Position numbers and translations under genes: made by a program. From Pempheris klunzingeri (lineage: Eukaryota; Chordata; Actinopteri; Acropomatiformes; Pempheridae): 64,000 nucleotides of DNA. Where the stretch lies: positions 1,477,001 to 1,541,000 of the forward strand of contig NC_092020.1 of assembly GCF_042242105.1 (NCBI RefSeq). The letters are read 5' to 3'. Below are positions 37,369 to 49,260 of the stretch, one piece after another. Under the pieces are notes generated by a model. The model saw only the letters and a program-made list of their open reading frames with translations, was not told the DNA's origin and searched no databases. Position 1 is the stretch's first letter, and every line of letters starts with the position of its first letter.

Positions 37369-40364
37369 ACACACACACACATACACAATGCAAGGCATGC
37401 AATACAATTATGCATTCACAAACACACGCCTACCTCTGGGTATAACCATGCTAATGGAGGAGGGCCACGCAGCCTCCATGAAGTCCAGGAGCAGAGGGCT
37501 CAGCAGGTGTCGCACCGGCTCCAGCTGCTTGATGGAAGAGATCCACAGAGACATGGGTCGGTCCTGCGCCTGCTTCTTCACCCTGAAGTCAAGCACAGCA
37601 ATTAAAAAGTAATGAGATTGAATCAACAAATGAATGCCGACAAGGGCAGACTCATGAAAATGGAAACTCACTTGTAAGCTTTGACAACTGCGTCAGGCCT
37701 GTTGCAAGCAGCCACCAGCACATAGACTGTGTCAGTAGGCATTCCAACTATGCCACCATTTTTCATGATTTCTGCAGATGGAAGAGGCAGGATAAATAAG
37801 ACTGTCATCGAGTATGTAAACAACTGCGTGTTTTGTTTAAATGAACATTGATTCCTTCTAACCTGCAATCTGCTGGACAGATGTGGCCTTGCGAGCTGGA
37901 ACATGTGGACACATATCTGCGCCTCCCCCCACCCCTTTCAGCTTAATTAAAGGTTTTCCTAGAGGGATCTGGGGGGACTGGAAGGTGTTATTGAAAATGT
38001 GGGCCAGGAAACAATAAAAACTGACGAGACCAAAGATGATGGTGACTCCTATGTCATAACCATACGGCAGTGCACCTACTGCATCTAACAGGAAGCTAAT
38101 GAGGATGAGCTGGAAGGTGAGAGCGTAGGCAAACCAGGCAACATTTAGAAACAGGGCTGAAGCGGTCACTAAACTGTTAAACAACATGAAGCCAATGATC
38201 CCGACGGCCACGTTGAAACTTCTGGTTTCCCCGTACAGGCCGCCGTATCGCGTCAACCCCCACACTGTCCACATCACCCCATAGAGAACAAAAACTGTGC
38301 TCTCAAAGGTTTTACCTCGAGCAAAAGCCACTGAACCGCAGAGCAGCTGGAGAGCCCCTCCAGCCGCCACCACCCAGGGCAGAACCAGCACAAACAGAGG
38401 GTGTCTGTCACCACCTGTGGCTGTGATGGCAAAAGCAGCAAGCACATTGCAGGCGTGGCCCAACACCTCCGCATCTGCATACTTCGAGGAGCCCAGGTGA
38501 GGCGCGTGTAGCTCTTTATCATGGGCTCTTAAGGTAAGACCCCGCGCCCTGGTTACTAAAGCCTTGACATAGCCCCGCCCTGTGGGAATCATTGTAGTGG
38601 AGACCATATTGAATGTGGTGATTAAAAGCATACAGGCAGAGATTACAAATATAGCTCCCTGTACACCCTGCGTGCCTCCCTGGAAGAAGCCTTGAGGCTG
38701 GGCTGCAATGGCAATACAATAAGCTGCATAGAATAACTGGTAGAGCCCCTCCAGCAAGCTCTTCTGACAACTGAACAGAGCCAGGATGGAGAAAAGCACA
38801 GAGAAGACAATGGGGAGGGGAACAGCGGTGAAGGGCTGAATCAAGTAGAATGATAGCAGAGCGCTGTAGCCCTCTGCAAATTTCAGCAGAGCAGTTAAGC
38901 CGTAAAAAGTGGCAGCTAGTGTGTCCATGGCTCGGTAGAGGAGGACACACACGCCAAGCTGGAAGACTCCAGCTGTCCACAGCCAGGGGACGTGGCCGGT
39001 GGAGAGCTGGGGGACCACACCTAACAGAGGACAAGCTAACACAGAGGCGGACAGCAAGTTCATCACCAGACCTACTGACACTGCACCACTACCCCCCTCG
39101 TTCTGCTCTGTTTTCACCTCAGGTTTTCTCTTCAGGCCCGTTCCTTGAGGCTCCACTTTACCATGAGTGATGGTGGACAATAGACGTCCAAAACCAAAGT
39201 ACACACACACCAGACTGACAAGGAGATAGTTAGCAGCCGTGGCAGACTGACCAAAACCTGCAGCAGACAAACCAGCGATCTGATGGGCACATGCTAAACT
39301 AATGCCTACAGCTATTAGAAAAATAACTGTTTTCTTTACTGTGACTGCTACACTGCCTATGATGAGCAGGGCTAAGGTAAATGCTGCCAGGCCCGGGACC
39401 AGAGAGGATCTCAGCTCTGTGAGCTGCAGTATCCCCTGTCCCACCAGGATGTACACCAGACCAGAACCACACCACAGGGCGGACACAGTCAGACACAGAG
39501 AGGAAAACAGCCGGGCGTGGGTCAGACTGTGGCAAATACCTGGGAGACGAGGAGTAAAGAGGACAGAAGGACCAGTCAGAGGATTTACACATGGACACAG
39601 ATCAACCAAAACTACAAATGAATGACTTCAATAAAACTTGCAATAAGCATTCATCAAAAATAACCTGCATATGCTAAGAGGGCTGCAATGATGAGGAGCA
39701 CAATCCCCAGTGCAGTATGGGGAATGAAGTCCTTTTCAGGTGAGCTGGCATAGTTGTTCACCAAGAGCAGGAGAGAACCTTTAAGTCAAAAAACAAGCAA
39801 ACAAAAAACATTATCTACATCCACCTGGTACAAAAAAACAAGAAACTTACACAGGAGTTTGTTTTTAATTAGTAGTATTATTAACATTTAGACTAAAAAA
39901 GAAGCTATTTTGTCTCTAAAGGTAGAGCAAATGCCAGCCTACAAATATGACTTAGAAGTTTCCCTGTTTTAATTTCCTCACATGATTTACACTGCTAATC
40001 ATTAATTCAATAAAAACATCAGGCACAGTGTTGAGAATGGAATCGACTTCTGGGCAGTAAACTCTTTTTTAGGTTTTAATTTTAGTGTCTGCAGCTTTAA
40101 AGTTAAACAACGTGCTTCACAAAATGTGATACCATCGTGTCACTTTATTGTCAGTTTATGTTTTGAATTAGAATGACATAACAGTATAATAAAATAGTTG
40201 TTTTCTATGATAAGTGGTGGCCCACTCCTTTTTCAGCACATTTATGATAATAAGTGATAATAACAATAATTTGTTAACACGTAAAAATCGTAAACAGTTG
40301 AAAACTTACCGCCAGAGATGCTCAGTATGCCGACGGACATGTGAGGGGAGCGGGGCTGAGCCAT
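36501..40364 (-). CDS. Gene B: paralogous AceTr-like membrane protein fused to YrdC domain
   Basis: Nine exons on the minus strand (40364-40310, 39778-39665, 39539-37863, 37771-37672, 37582-37434, 37267-37155, 37059-36970, 36882-36760, 36656-36501) join in frame to 858 aa. Residues 1 to about 600 are hydrophobic and align in order with gene A's three AceTr-like units. Unit 2 begins AVSVGLVMNLL; units 2 and 3 end TMIPTGRGY and IPLGKPLIK, the last almost as in A (MPIGPPLIK). The C-terminal YrdC domain keeps MPTDTVYVLVAA, VTSANPTGEADTTHH, GVLCDG and STVVDCTKIE. The KxR site reads AQDRP with extra residues before it, so synthase activity is doubtful. A polar tail of about 40 residues ends RNGS. 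Introns differ from A: one exon covers most of the membrane part, and a B-only intron splits the domain before VGPIAV. A minus-strand AATAAA near 36139 may end the transcript. Confidence 0.88.
37332..37384. repeat. (CA)n microsatellite in gene B intron
   Basis: About 26 dinucleotides with two ATA interruptions, inside the intron between coding exons 5 and 6 of gene B. Confidence 0.9.
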
Positions 40365-40400
40365 GGCAGCAGTGCGTGCGTGAGCGGACGTGAACTGCGC

Positions 40401-40407
40401 TTTTATA
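40401..40407 (-). promoter_or_regulatory. TATA box of gene B
   Basis: TATAAAA on the minus strand, within CTGTATAAAAGCGC, 37 bases upstream of the ATG at 40364. The 5' UTR would be very short, about 10 bases, unless initiation is atypical. Confidence 0.65.
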
Positions 40408-40417
40408 CAGCTGCGTC

Positions 40418-40425
40418 TGACGTCA
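40418..40425. promoter_or_regulatory. Full CRE palindrome
   Basis: TGACGTCA, the complete 8-bp CREB/ATF site, lies 11 bp upstream of the gene B TATA box. This is a classic arrangement for cAMP- or stress-responsive transcription. Binding is inferred from the motif only. Confidence 0.7.
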
Positions 40426-41048
40426 GCACGCAGGAGAAACCTGAGAGGAGAAGCTGCACCTTTCTGGGAAAAACCTCAAGTCCTTTTCATAGACTGTCTG
40501 GTCGGATTCAGTAGCCTCAGTAGTAGTGAGGTTATCGGAAGTTTCGACACACGATCCATCAGGCTTTTACATGAGAAATAATGCAGGCTGACAGCTGACA
40601 CCTGTGTAGAAATAGTTTAGTCTAAATATCAATTTATTGCTGTTGTATTGCGGGAATGAAATCATAATTTTATTTTTTAATTTCTTTAAAATAATGCAGA
40701 TGCAGATGCGGCGATTTGTGGTTATATTTTTCCCTTTTTCACTATGCTCCATATTGGCAGTCAAATTAAACTTAAACCACCTGTTGTTTTTTCAGTATTT
40801 ATTTATTCTCATCAAAAATCGATTCATATATTTCTATCAGTTAAAATATGACCAAAAAGTGCATGTTCATGTGTTCAGGAAATAAACTACTCGTGGTTTA
40901 AATATTCCTTCATTACAACACATTCATTGTTTATTCAAGGTGCTGAGAGGAATGATTCAGCATATTGTGACAGCAGGGTTCCTGGTTACCTATAAGATGA
41001 ATGATGTCAGTGTTTCTGAGAGCAGGTTGTGGGAGGAGACAGAGGGAC
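40426..41048. promoter_or_regulatory. Divergent intergenic region between gene B and the ES1-like gene
   Basis: About 0.6 kb separates the two TATA boxes. It includes GGGAAAAACC (40466-40475), which only loosely resembles an NF-kB site, and otherwise AT-rich sequence. Shared control of the head-to-head pair is possible but not shown by the sequence. Confidence 0.4.
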
Positions 41049-41151
41049 TATAAAGAGTCTGTTTCAGCCCTCAGACAGCACACCTCTGCTGAACAGGTCC
41101 ATCACACACACACACACACGCACCGTGTGAAGCTCAGCCTAAGTATACAGG
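41049..41151 (+). promoter_or_regulatory. TATA box and non-coding exon 1 of the ES1-like gene
   Basis: TATAAA at 41049-41054 predicts a start near 41078. The non-coding exon then runs to 41151 (ACAGG|GTAAGA). It contains a short CA repeat (about 41103-41119) within the 5' UTR. Confidence 0.65.
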
Positions 41152-41530
41152 GTAAGATCTATTTACGCTGTCTTAACTTCTGCTGCCTAAACTTAACCAG
41201 TGCTCTGTCTAGATATTTCAGGAACAAACACGTGTTGATTTTAGACAATAATGTTAATGTTAAATTCAAAGATGCACTGTGTGCTTCCTGTAACTTCCCT
41301 TTTACTGGTGTCAACAGTGTTACCTGGCAGAGGCAACACCCCTGACACCTCTGCCACCTGGGTCTGTAAATTATTTATGTAAACAGGTGGCTAATGAGAA
41401 CGGATCTTCATATCTGATGGGGAGACAAATAAGGGATAAACACCAAATGATGTCAAGTAAAAGAATAGAGGTATCTTAGGAGTCTAGATCAACATGTGTT
41501 GTGTGTGTGTGTGTTTGTTTCACAGGAACC

Positions 41531-42034
41531 ATGGTGAAGCGTGTTGCAGTCATCCTCTCAGGCTGTGGAGTGTATGATGGCACTGAGATCCACGAGGCCT
41601 CCGCCATTCTCGTCCATCTGAGTCGGGCTGAAGCAAAGGTAAGCAAGAGAGCGAAGTAAACATATTTATTTACTGTTTTAGGTCAAACCTCTGGATTCAG
41701 TACTATTTAGAGAGACTTTGCAGTTTGGCCTGTTACAATTATTATCAATTTATCGTATGATATATGGACATCATTTTTTCTGACCTTGATATTGCCTGTT
41801 GTGTTTACATCTTATGTGATAACATAAGAATATCCCCAACATTTTCACTAACATGATGCCAGAATAAACAGCAGGGTTTTCTCACAATTATAAAACTTGG
41901 GGCGCAGCGGCTTAGCCAAATAAACCAGGAAAACATGTTTTACGACACATTTTGGTGTCAATTGTGGTCCTGTTGTTTCTGTCTCTTGTCTGCTTTCTCT
42001 TGTTTCACCATGGGTGTGGCTCAGACAGCTCCTC

Positions 42035-42083
<49 letters not shown>

Positions 42084-43256
42084 CAACAGTAAAGCAAGTG
42101 AAGTGCAGATATCGTGTCACTCGAGGCTAATATTTTATTTATGCTTTCTTTACTTGATATATTTTTTTCCACATCTTAATTCCAAAGTTCATTGCTCTTC
42201 GAAAGGGTGTACTTGCATTACTATGCTATTATATGATCACTATATCAGTGGTGCAAAATGGTCTTAACACAACAATAATGTAGTTTATTGCAATTACTTC
42301 TGGGACAATATATTGCCCGACAAAAGTAGTTATCGTGATCACGGTAACTATTCGCAGCTTTCAAACCTACATTTCTATCTATTTCTTAAGCAGCACAAAA
42401 ACAATGTCATCAACTTGGCCCACTAGTCACAGTTGGCCTCTCTAACACAATCCCACAATCCTCAGCTACAGAGGTGGATCCGATATATAAGGTTTTACGA
42501 GCTAGTGTTTCATTTCAGGTGGAGATGTTTGCTCCAAATGCAGATCAGATGCATGTTGTAAACCACTGTGAGGGGAAACCTACAGAGGAGAAAAGAAACA
42601 TCCTGCAGGAGAGTGCCCGCATCGCCAGGGGTGATGTGACCGATCTGGCCAAGTTGGACGTTTCAGCATTTGATGCCGTCATCATCCCAGGTTAGGCTGG
42701 CCGAGCCGTAAATAAATAATCTGCTTTTTCCAAATCCACTTTATTTACATGCTTAACTGTGTGTTCTCATCCAGGGGGCTTCGGTGTGGCTAAGAACCTG
42801 AGCGACTGGGCAGTGAAGAATAAAGACTTCACCATCCAGCCACAAGTAGAGAAGCTCCTCAAGGCTTTCCACAAAGCCGGAAAGCCGCTGGGCATGTGCT
42901 GCATCTCCCCCATCCTCGTTGCAAAGATCGTGCCTGGCTGTGAGCTCACTCTGGGACAGGACAAAGAGTGTGAAAAGTGTGTGAAATAGTTTGTCATCTT
43001 CAGATGTTAGATATAAAATATCTCAATCTACGGTCCTAACTTTCCCTCCCTGTTCGTCTGTAGGTGGCCGTACGCTCAGACAGCAGGTGCTGTGAAGGAG
43101 ATGGGCTGCAAACACGTCAACACGGATGTGGAGAAAGCACACGTGGATGCCAAAAATAAGCTGGTCTCTACCTGTGCATTCATGTGCAATGCTCCCATTC
43201 ATAAAGTCTTTGATGGGATAGGAGTCATGGTTAAAGAGACACTGAAACTGGCTTAA
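41531..43256 (+). CDS. ES1/GATD3-family protein (DJ-1/PfpI superfamily), no targeting leader
   Basis: Four coding exons (41531-41638, 42519-42690, 42775-42976, 43064-43256) join in frame to 224 aa. The sequence follows GATD3/ES1 and bacterial ElbB closely: [81 protein letters not shown] and KWPYAQTAG. The nucleophile-elbow Cys is present in GMCCISP. Human GATD3 is mitochondrial and has an N-terminal leader; here the first Met is only two residues before the core (MVKRVAV) and the upstream exon is non-coding, so a cytosolic product is expected (inference). Exon 4 uses the donor AAAA|GTGTGT, chosen because it restores the KWPYA frame. The biochemical role of the family is poorly known. AATAAA at 43393-43398 ends the transcript. 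The gene is divergent with gene B. Confidence 0.93.
42037..42082. repeat. (CA)n microsatellite
   Basis: About 22 CA units in the first coding intron of the ES1-like gene. Confidence 0.95.
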
Positions 43257-43906
43257 GAATTTCCTAATTACACACTGGGTGTTTATATTTATTCACTTTA
43301 GAACAATTTGACTGCGAGTGTCTGTATAAGCTTGCTCTTATCTCTGAGTATTTGTCTGGTGTGATATTGACAATATATTGTTTGAGATTTGCAATAAAAG
43401 CTGCTCTACAAGTAACAATTTTGTTTTTTTTCTTTATTAAAATAAAACAATGAAAATCCCAACAAATCTACAACATAAATACGATGGGATGATATTCTCA
43501 TATACTGTCTGCATTTGTACCAACCAGACTTTGTTTGACTTTGCCCTCTGCCTTTTTTAGAGCCATGTGATTATTACGTGTGTGCTGGCCAAGGGGAACC
43601 AGCATAGAAATGCATGTGAAGGGGCAATACACATGTTTTATGTGGTTTAATGTATAGATGATTTACGTATCATATCTTGCATGGTTTCCTTTTGCTGAGG
43701 TTTAAGAAATTCTAACAACCTGAAGTGGCTGGTTCAAGTATATAAAGTAAAGCACGCACAGCTATTACCTCTAGTATTGTTAAAATGTTGACTTCTTATT
43801 TCTGAAATCCTCTTAAGAGTATAAATAAATAATCTAGTTTGAGTAAAACAAGATGTCCTCGCGAGAATCAATACAGTCAATTACTGTAGCCCAGAACAGA
43901 AAAACA

Positions 43907-44947
43907 TCATCTTTTAAGTTGTTTACAGGAACATTTAAACAGTGCTTTGGGTATAAGAAAAGAAAAGAAAAACTTGTTGTTTTTTCTGGAGAAGTGATTT
44001 AAGTGATCCGTTCCACAGACTAACATTGTCGCATCAAATTTCCTGGGACGATCAGGATCCTGACGGCAACAGAAAGAACCAGGATCACTACTAGGTTCAA
44101 GTCTGAGACTGTGACATTATAACCTGCAGGAAATAAATAAAGGGAATAAATCTGTAGTCACGTTTGTCTCACCTGTATGGGACATGCACGGGTGGGAACA
44201 TAACGGATTACAAACCCATATCGCCTCCTCTGGGATGTGTTGGCATCACTGGCATGGACGAGTAATCCATCATGAATCTACTGAAACAGATCCGAAAGTG
44301 ATTCACCTCATATTGGACTCACGCCTGTTCTTAACCCTGGAATTGAATGAAAAAATAAATAAACTCACAGACATGTGCCCAGAGGGCAGAGCACAGCATC
44401 ACCAGCCTGCACCAGCTCCTCTCAACATGCCGGCGCTGTGGCTACCTACAGGGCACAAAGAAAAGAAGTTCAACACTCAGACAGACGACAGATTTATTGT
44501 CCAGGATGGCTTTGACCACTCGTAAGATTTGCTGGTGCTGGGTCAGGCTCCTCACCCATGGATACTGAAGGTGAACATTGTGGAGACTGTACTGGGTGTA
44601 CTGTTCACCTGGAAACATACAAACACACAATACACCCATTCGCTGACACAGTTACAAAAATATACATTCAAATTAGACTCAGTTGTGTGGCCCAAAAAAC
44701 ACGTTCCTGCTCGCCAAACTGGGTTTTATTAGTTTTCACTTATGCATTCTCTCTCTTTCTCCTGACTAGCTCTTGCCCTTCCCTCCTCATCCACCTTCAT
44801 CCTCCAGTGATACTCACCAAATTCCTTCTCCAGCTGAGAAAAGGCCTGATTGGCCTCCCTCAGCTCTGTCTCATTCACTACAGGCAGCGCTGAGAGGAAG
44901 CCCTGCTGGTTGTAGATCCCCTGCAGTTTAGCCGCGGATGTAGTCAT
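43907..44947 (-). pseudogene. Decayed phytanoyl-CoA dioxygenase (PhyH)-type gene
   Basis: On the minus strand, four exon-like pieces match Fe(II)/2-oxoglutarate oxygenases of the PhyH family. Exon 1 (44947-44818) reads MTTSAAKLQGIYNQQGFLSA. A second piece, from about 44610, reads SLHNVHLQYPWVRSLTQHQQ and IL. Exon 44277-44173 reads IHDGLLVHASDANTSQRRRY and then GFVIRYVPTRACPIQ. A last exon (44059-43907) reads DPDRPRKFDATMLVCGTDHL. Splice sites at the ends look good. However, about 100 central residues, which should hold the HxD iron ligands, are absent from the 330-bp gap. The one relic there (EELVQAGDAVLCPL, around 44420) has an in-frame TGA directly before it. I therefore call it a pseudogene with a central deletion; an assembly gap or a distant exon is the alternative. 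It is tail-to-tail with the ES1-like gene. Confidence 0.7.
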
Positions 44948-46485
44948 CTCTCTCTTTCAGACTGTTTCACTGCTCGCCTCAAGTCTTCTGCTTTCAAACA
45001 TTTATAAGGCAGAAAGTGTCTGTGGTAGTGGAGGAGGTTAGGGGGAAGAATAGAGAGAGAAAGGAAAGTTTAAATAAATGTCTGTCTCAGATGGTGTTTT
45101 CCATCTAGTTTCTGAGACAAGTTGGATTTCAGTTGTGTACGTAGACACAAAAAGAAAGCATGCCCTTCCCACCTGGCCTGATGGGAAAAAAACATCTAAC
45201 CACATTTTGTGGGGTCACACTGAGCGCCACCTTGTTCTACCTGCCCTATCAGACCAGTGTAACAGTGCCTGCGTGAGCCGTCCAAGTTAAGAGTCTCTTT
45301 GTCAAGGTAGAAAAACGGCCGACTAAAACAGGGCAGGGAAAGGACTGAAAAATGTCCTCCATGATCCTGTGGGTGAAATATGAACACTCTACCTGTAGTG
45401 ATGCAAGAAAAGAAGTCTTTTTATAAAGTAAAATTGTCAAAACCACAGTGAAAAACAGTTAAACTCTTGCATTCAAATATACATAACCCAGTAAAATGAG
45501 TAGAAAGGGAAATTTCCACCTTTCAGAGTTTGAAGAGGAGTTGTTATATCTAACTATTTCATTTTACATTATTTACATTTTAGCCATATGCCTCTTTGAG
45601 TATTCTTTATTTTCCATTTATATGTTTACAACGCTGCCTTGAGCAAAGATGCCACTCTTATTTTATACTGTGTGAATATGTGTGCGTGCATTAGATCCAT
45701 TAAGAAATCAATAATTGAATGACCATAAATGAAACCAAATGAATAGAAAACTTCTTATAGACTGTTTAATACAAACAACAGGTTGAGGAATCTCTTACAG
45801 GAACTGTAAAAGGAGAAACAGCTTTCAAGAGGAAACCCCAGGCTACCTGGGTGGTTGTGTGATGACGTGTCCGGAGTTTCAGTTCAGATGGTCATTGACC
45901 AAGGTACATCAACCTGGCACCCACACAAAAACAACTTCCTTGTCTGTCTTTCTGGCATCACTGCAAACACTTTTGATTGACGTTCATTGTTTGGTTAATG
46001 AGCCAAGGAGAATGATTTACTTTATAGACTTTAGAAATAATTAAACAATCATCAGACATATGCTGTGAACTGTGGGTAGCCTCCCATGACAAAACCATCA
46101 GCATGCTTGGGTCAGTTATTATTACTCATCTTATCATTTCAATGATTTATTTACTTTTTTAAATGGCTTCAATAACCAAAGTCAGAGTAAACAAAAAAAA
46201 TGAGGAAAAGATATGTTAGAAAGAGATATATTAGCTATATTAAATATATATTGATACCAAAGTTATCAACTGCTTCTGTTGAGTAATATACAGGAAAAAC
46301 ACTACAGACTATAATCCACAATATAACTGTAACCTCTCTTTACTATGAAGGGTAATGATGCTATGCTGCTTTTCTTCAGAAGAGAGTTAGAAAAAAATCA
46401 TTGTGAGACATTAGGTGACACTCATTTCACCGTGTTGAAACTCACAAAATTAAAACTTAATTTACTGTCTGCATGACTGTGTGGT
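44948..46485. other. Intergenic, no gene seen
   Basis: About 1.5 kb between the PhyH relic and the TNIP-type gene. Short overlapping minus-strand frames at 45196-45446 have no splice or domain support. Confidence 0.5.
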
Positions 46486-46513
46486 TTTATTTCTATTCTG
46501 CCGATCCTCAGTC

Positions 46514-48332
46514 TTATTCTTTGTCTCTATTTGAGTGTTTGGGGCAGAGTGGGTGGTGCTGTTTTCTCTTCTCTCCACTTTGTGACCTCTTGTCCCCTCC
46601 TAGTGGCTGCTGCTCATTATTGCAGCGGTGGATAAGCACTGCTTCCTTGTTTGAAGGCGTTTTCTTCAACAGCAGCCGCTGCAGCATCTGTTTGTCAGAC
46701 CGCTCCCGTCGGAAGTCATCCTCATAAACCTTGAGCTGTAGCAGAGTCAGAACCACAGACAGTCAAATCAGAAAAAAGAGATTCAGTAGATAAACAAAGA
46801 AATTCAGGGAGCAGCTTAAAGTGGATTCATCCCCATGTTATGTTATTTTGAGACCTTTATATTGAGTCTTTTTTTTAAGTTTAAATTAGGCTCCATTTTA
46901 GATCAAATCATTGCATATTCACTGTATAGAATATAGTATATTCAAACATCACTCGTCATTTTTTTGTTGGCTTTGGGTCAAAATTAAACTACAGATACTG
47001 TTAATAATTGATAGTTGAATATGAATGTACAGGTCTGTGTTAAAACGTGTGCACATTTGTATGTATGTGTTTGTGTGAACAGACACTAAAGACACACCTG
47101 CTCTTGCAGTAGTGCCACCTGTTGGCGCATCTCCTCCCTCTTCTTCCTCAGCCTCCGGTTCTCATGCAGTGTGTGTTTGTGGTCATTATGCTCCGTCTCA
47201 TATTCAGCTTCATAAATCTGAGTCTGCTGACAGAAGACATCAATAAGGCAGCGAGCCAATATCAAAGCCATATCTTGTGACCTGCAGATACTTCCTGTTA
47301 AACTGTGAGCTAATCTGAGAAGAGCTCAGAGCCACCACTTGGTGGTGCAGTTCACCATCTAGTTCATGTTTCAGTGTTTAACAAATCCTTCCCTGGCAAC
47401 AGTGAGTTGACATCAGTTCTGCTTTCATCACATCAGAAATTGGAACATTTTTGATGCTGTGCTAAAGAGGGCATCCCACCTGACATCTCAGTGCCTCCAG
47501 CTGCTCTTTCAGATCATGTACTTCTTGATGGGAGTCTCCCAGTGCTCCCAGTGGGGTACTGCTGCTCTGGCTTTTTTCCTGCCGCCCTGCATCTAGGCTG
47601 GAAGGAGCTGGGTGAAAGGGGGATGAGGGGTTGTATCCAGAGATGTGACTGGGGGAGAGGTCGGGACCTCCGGGAGGATTACTTGTGGGGCACGACACAG
47701 GACTGTGAACCACAGCACTGAAGTTGCCCTTTAGTAAAGACATAAGACAAAATGATGGTCAAGACCAGAGAATGTTGACAGAAGGGAGAGTGAACAAAGT
47801 GATCAGATGTAGAGACCCGCTGGCAGATATAATACCTGTTTGGCGGGTGTGCAGTCTTTGTCTGGGTGATGCATCCTGCTCTCCAGCAGTCTGATGTATT
47901 CTTGCAGCTCCTGGTTCTTCTTCAGCTCCTGCATTAATGCCTGCTCATAGTACTCCTTTGCACTCTGCAATCACAAAACACAGAAGTAAACCTCTCAAAA
48001 CCACTAAACCACAGTTATCACCTAAAAGCATTTATACCTGCTACGCCATAACCTACATTTACTGTACCCACACCCACTTCTCATGGTCTATACCGGTGCA
48101 ATGAACCTTATTTGTGTGCCACTGGCTGTGTGCGTACATTTACACTTCTTCAGCTTGAAGTGGTGTTGTGTGTTTACCTGCTGGTGCTCGACTTTGAGCA
48201 GCAGTCTGCTGTTGAGCTGTTTAATGGCAGTGTTCTCCAGCTCCACAGCCTCCAGCCTATGTTGTAGACCCAGCGTGGCACTGCGATACACTTGGTCCCA
48301 GTCCTCATTCAGCTTCATCAGCTGTAACACAG

Positions 48333-48374
<42 letters not shown>

Positions 48375-49221
48375 TATCATCAATTCCATGGCCTCAATTG
48401 CAGCCATCAATAGAATAATTCATGCCGCCATTACTGGCGTCATCTTCAGTCTGTCCCCACAACCATCAGGAAGTGAATTTAGGTCAGTGAGGTGAGACAC
48501 ATAAATCCTCACTCTACACTTGTGTGCTCTTTAAATACATCACAGTTTACATCAGTTGAGAAAATCATTCCCCCTCGTCTCTCTGTTTCTGTTTTTATAA
48601 AGCAGCATCTGATTAAAATCAAGAGGCGAAGGTTGTATAATTATGAAAGATGTAACTTTAATGATGAGTCTTCACAGCTTAGCAGCAGTTTTCACACAAC
48701 GCCCACAGTCCTCCTCTGGCTTTCAGAGAGAACTAGATGTAATTGCCAACATCAGCAATACAAATGCGGACCTGTAGAGAAGCTGCACTAGTTTAAGGTG
48801 ATGTTGTACCTCTTTGTTGACTCTGCGGAGCTCAGTGTTCTTGTTGAGCAGCAGCAGTTTCTCTTGGTCAGTGGAGGTGACAGTCATGCTCTCAGTGATC
48901 AAAGTGACCTGCTCCTCTGTGGACAGCAGCCTGTTACCCTCAGGACTCACATCCTCTGTCCTGCACACACACACACACACACAGATACGGTTACACATTC
49001 ACAGATAGACAGAGAATATGTGCCATAAATAAAGTCATGATGAAGAACATTAGCAGAGGATTTCCATTTATAAGCAAACACATCTGCGAACCAAAGAATG
49101 TCAGAGTACTTTTGAACACCCACTCGCACAGAGTGCACTTACAGAGAATCGAATCAGAGCTATTATGCACACCCACGCACACATATGCATGCACAGTCAC
49201 ATTATGCACTCAAGACTCTCA

Positions 49222-49260
<39 letters not shown>

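Noticed and set aside
41935-42267. 110-aa open frame through a CA repeat
   Set aside because: It lies in an intron of the ES1-like gene, and Thr-His runs come from the microsatellite.
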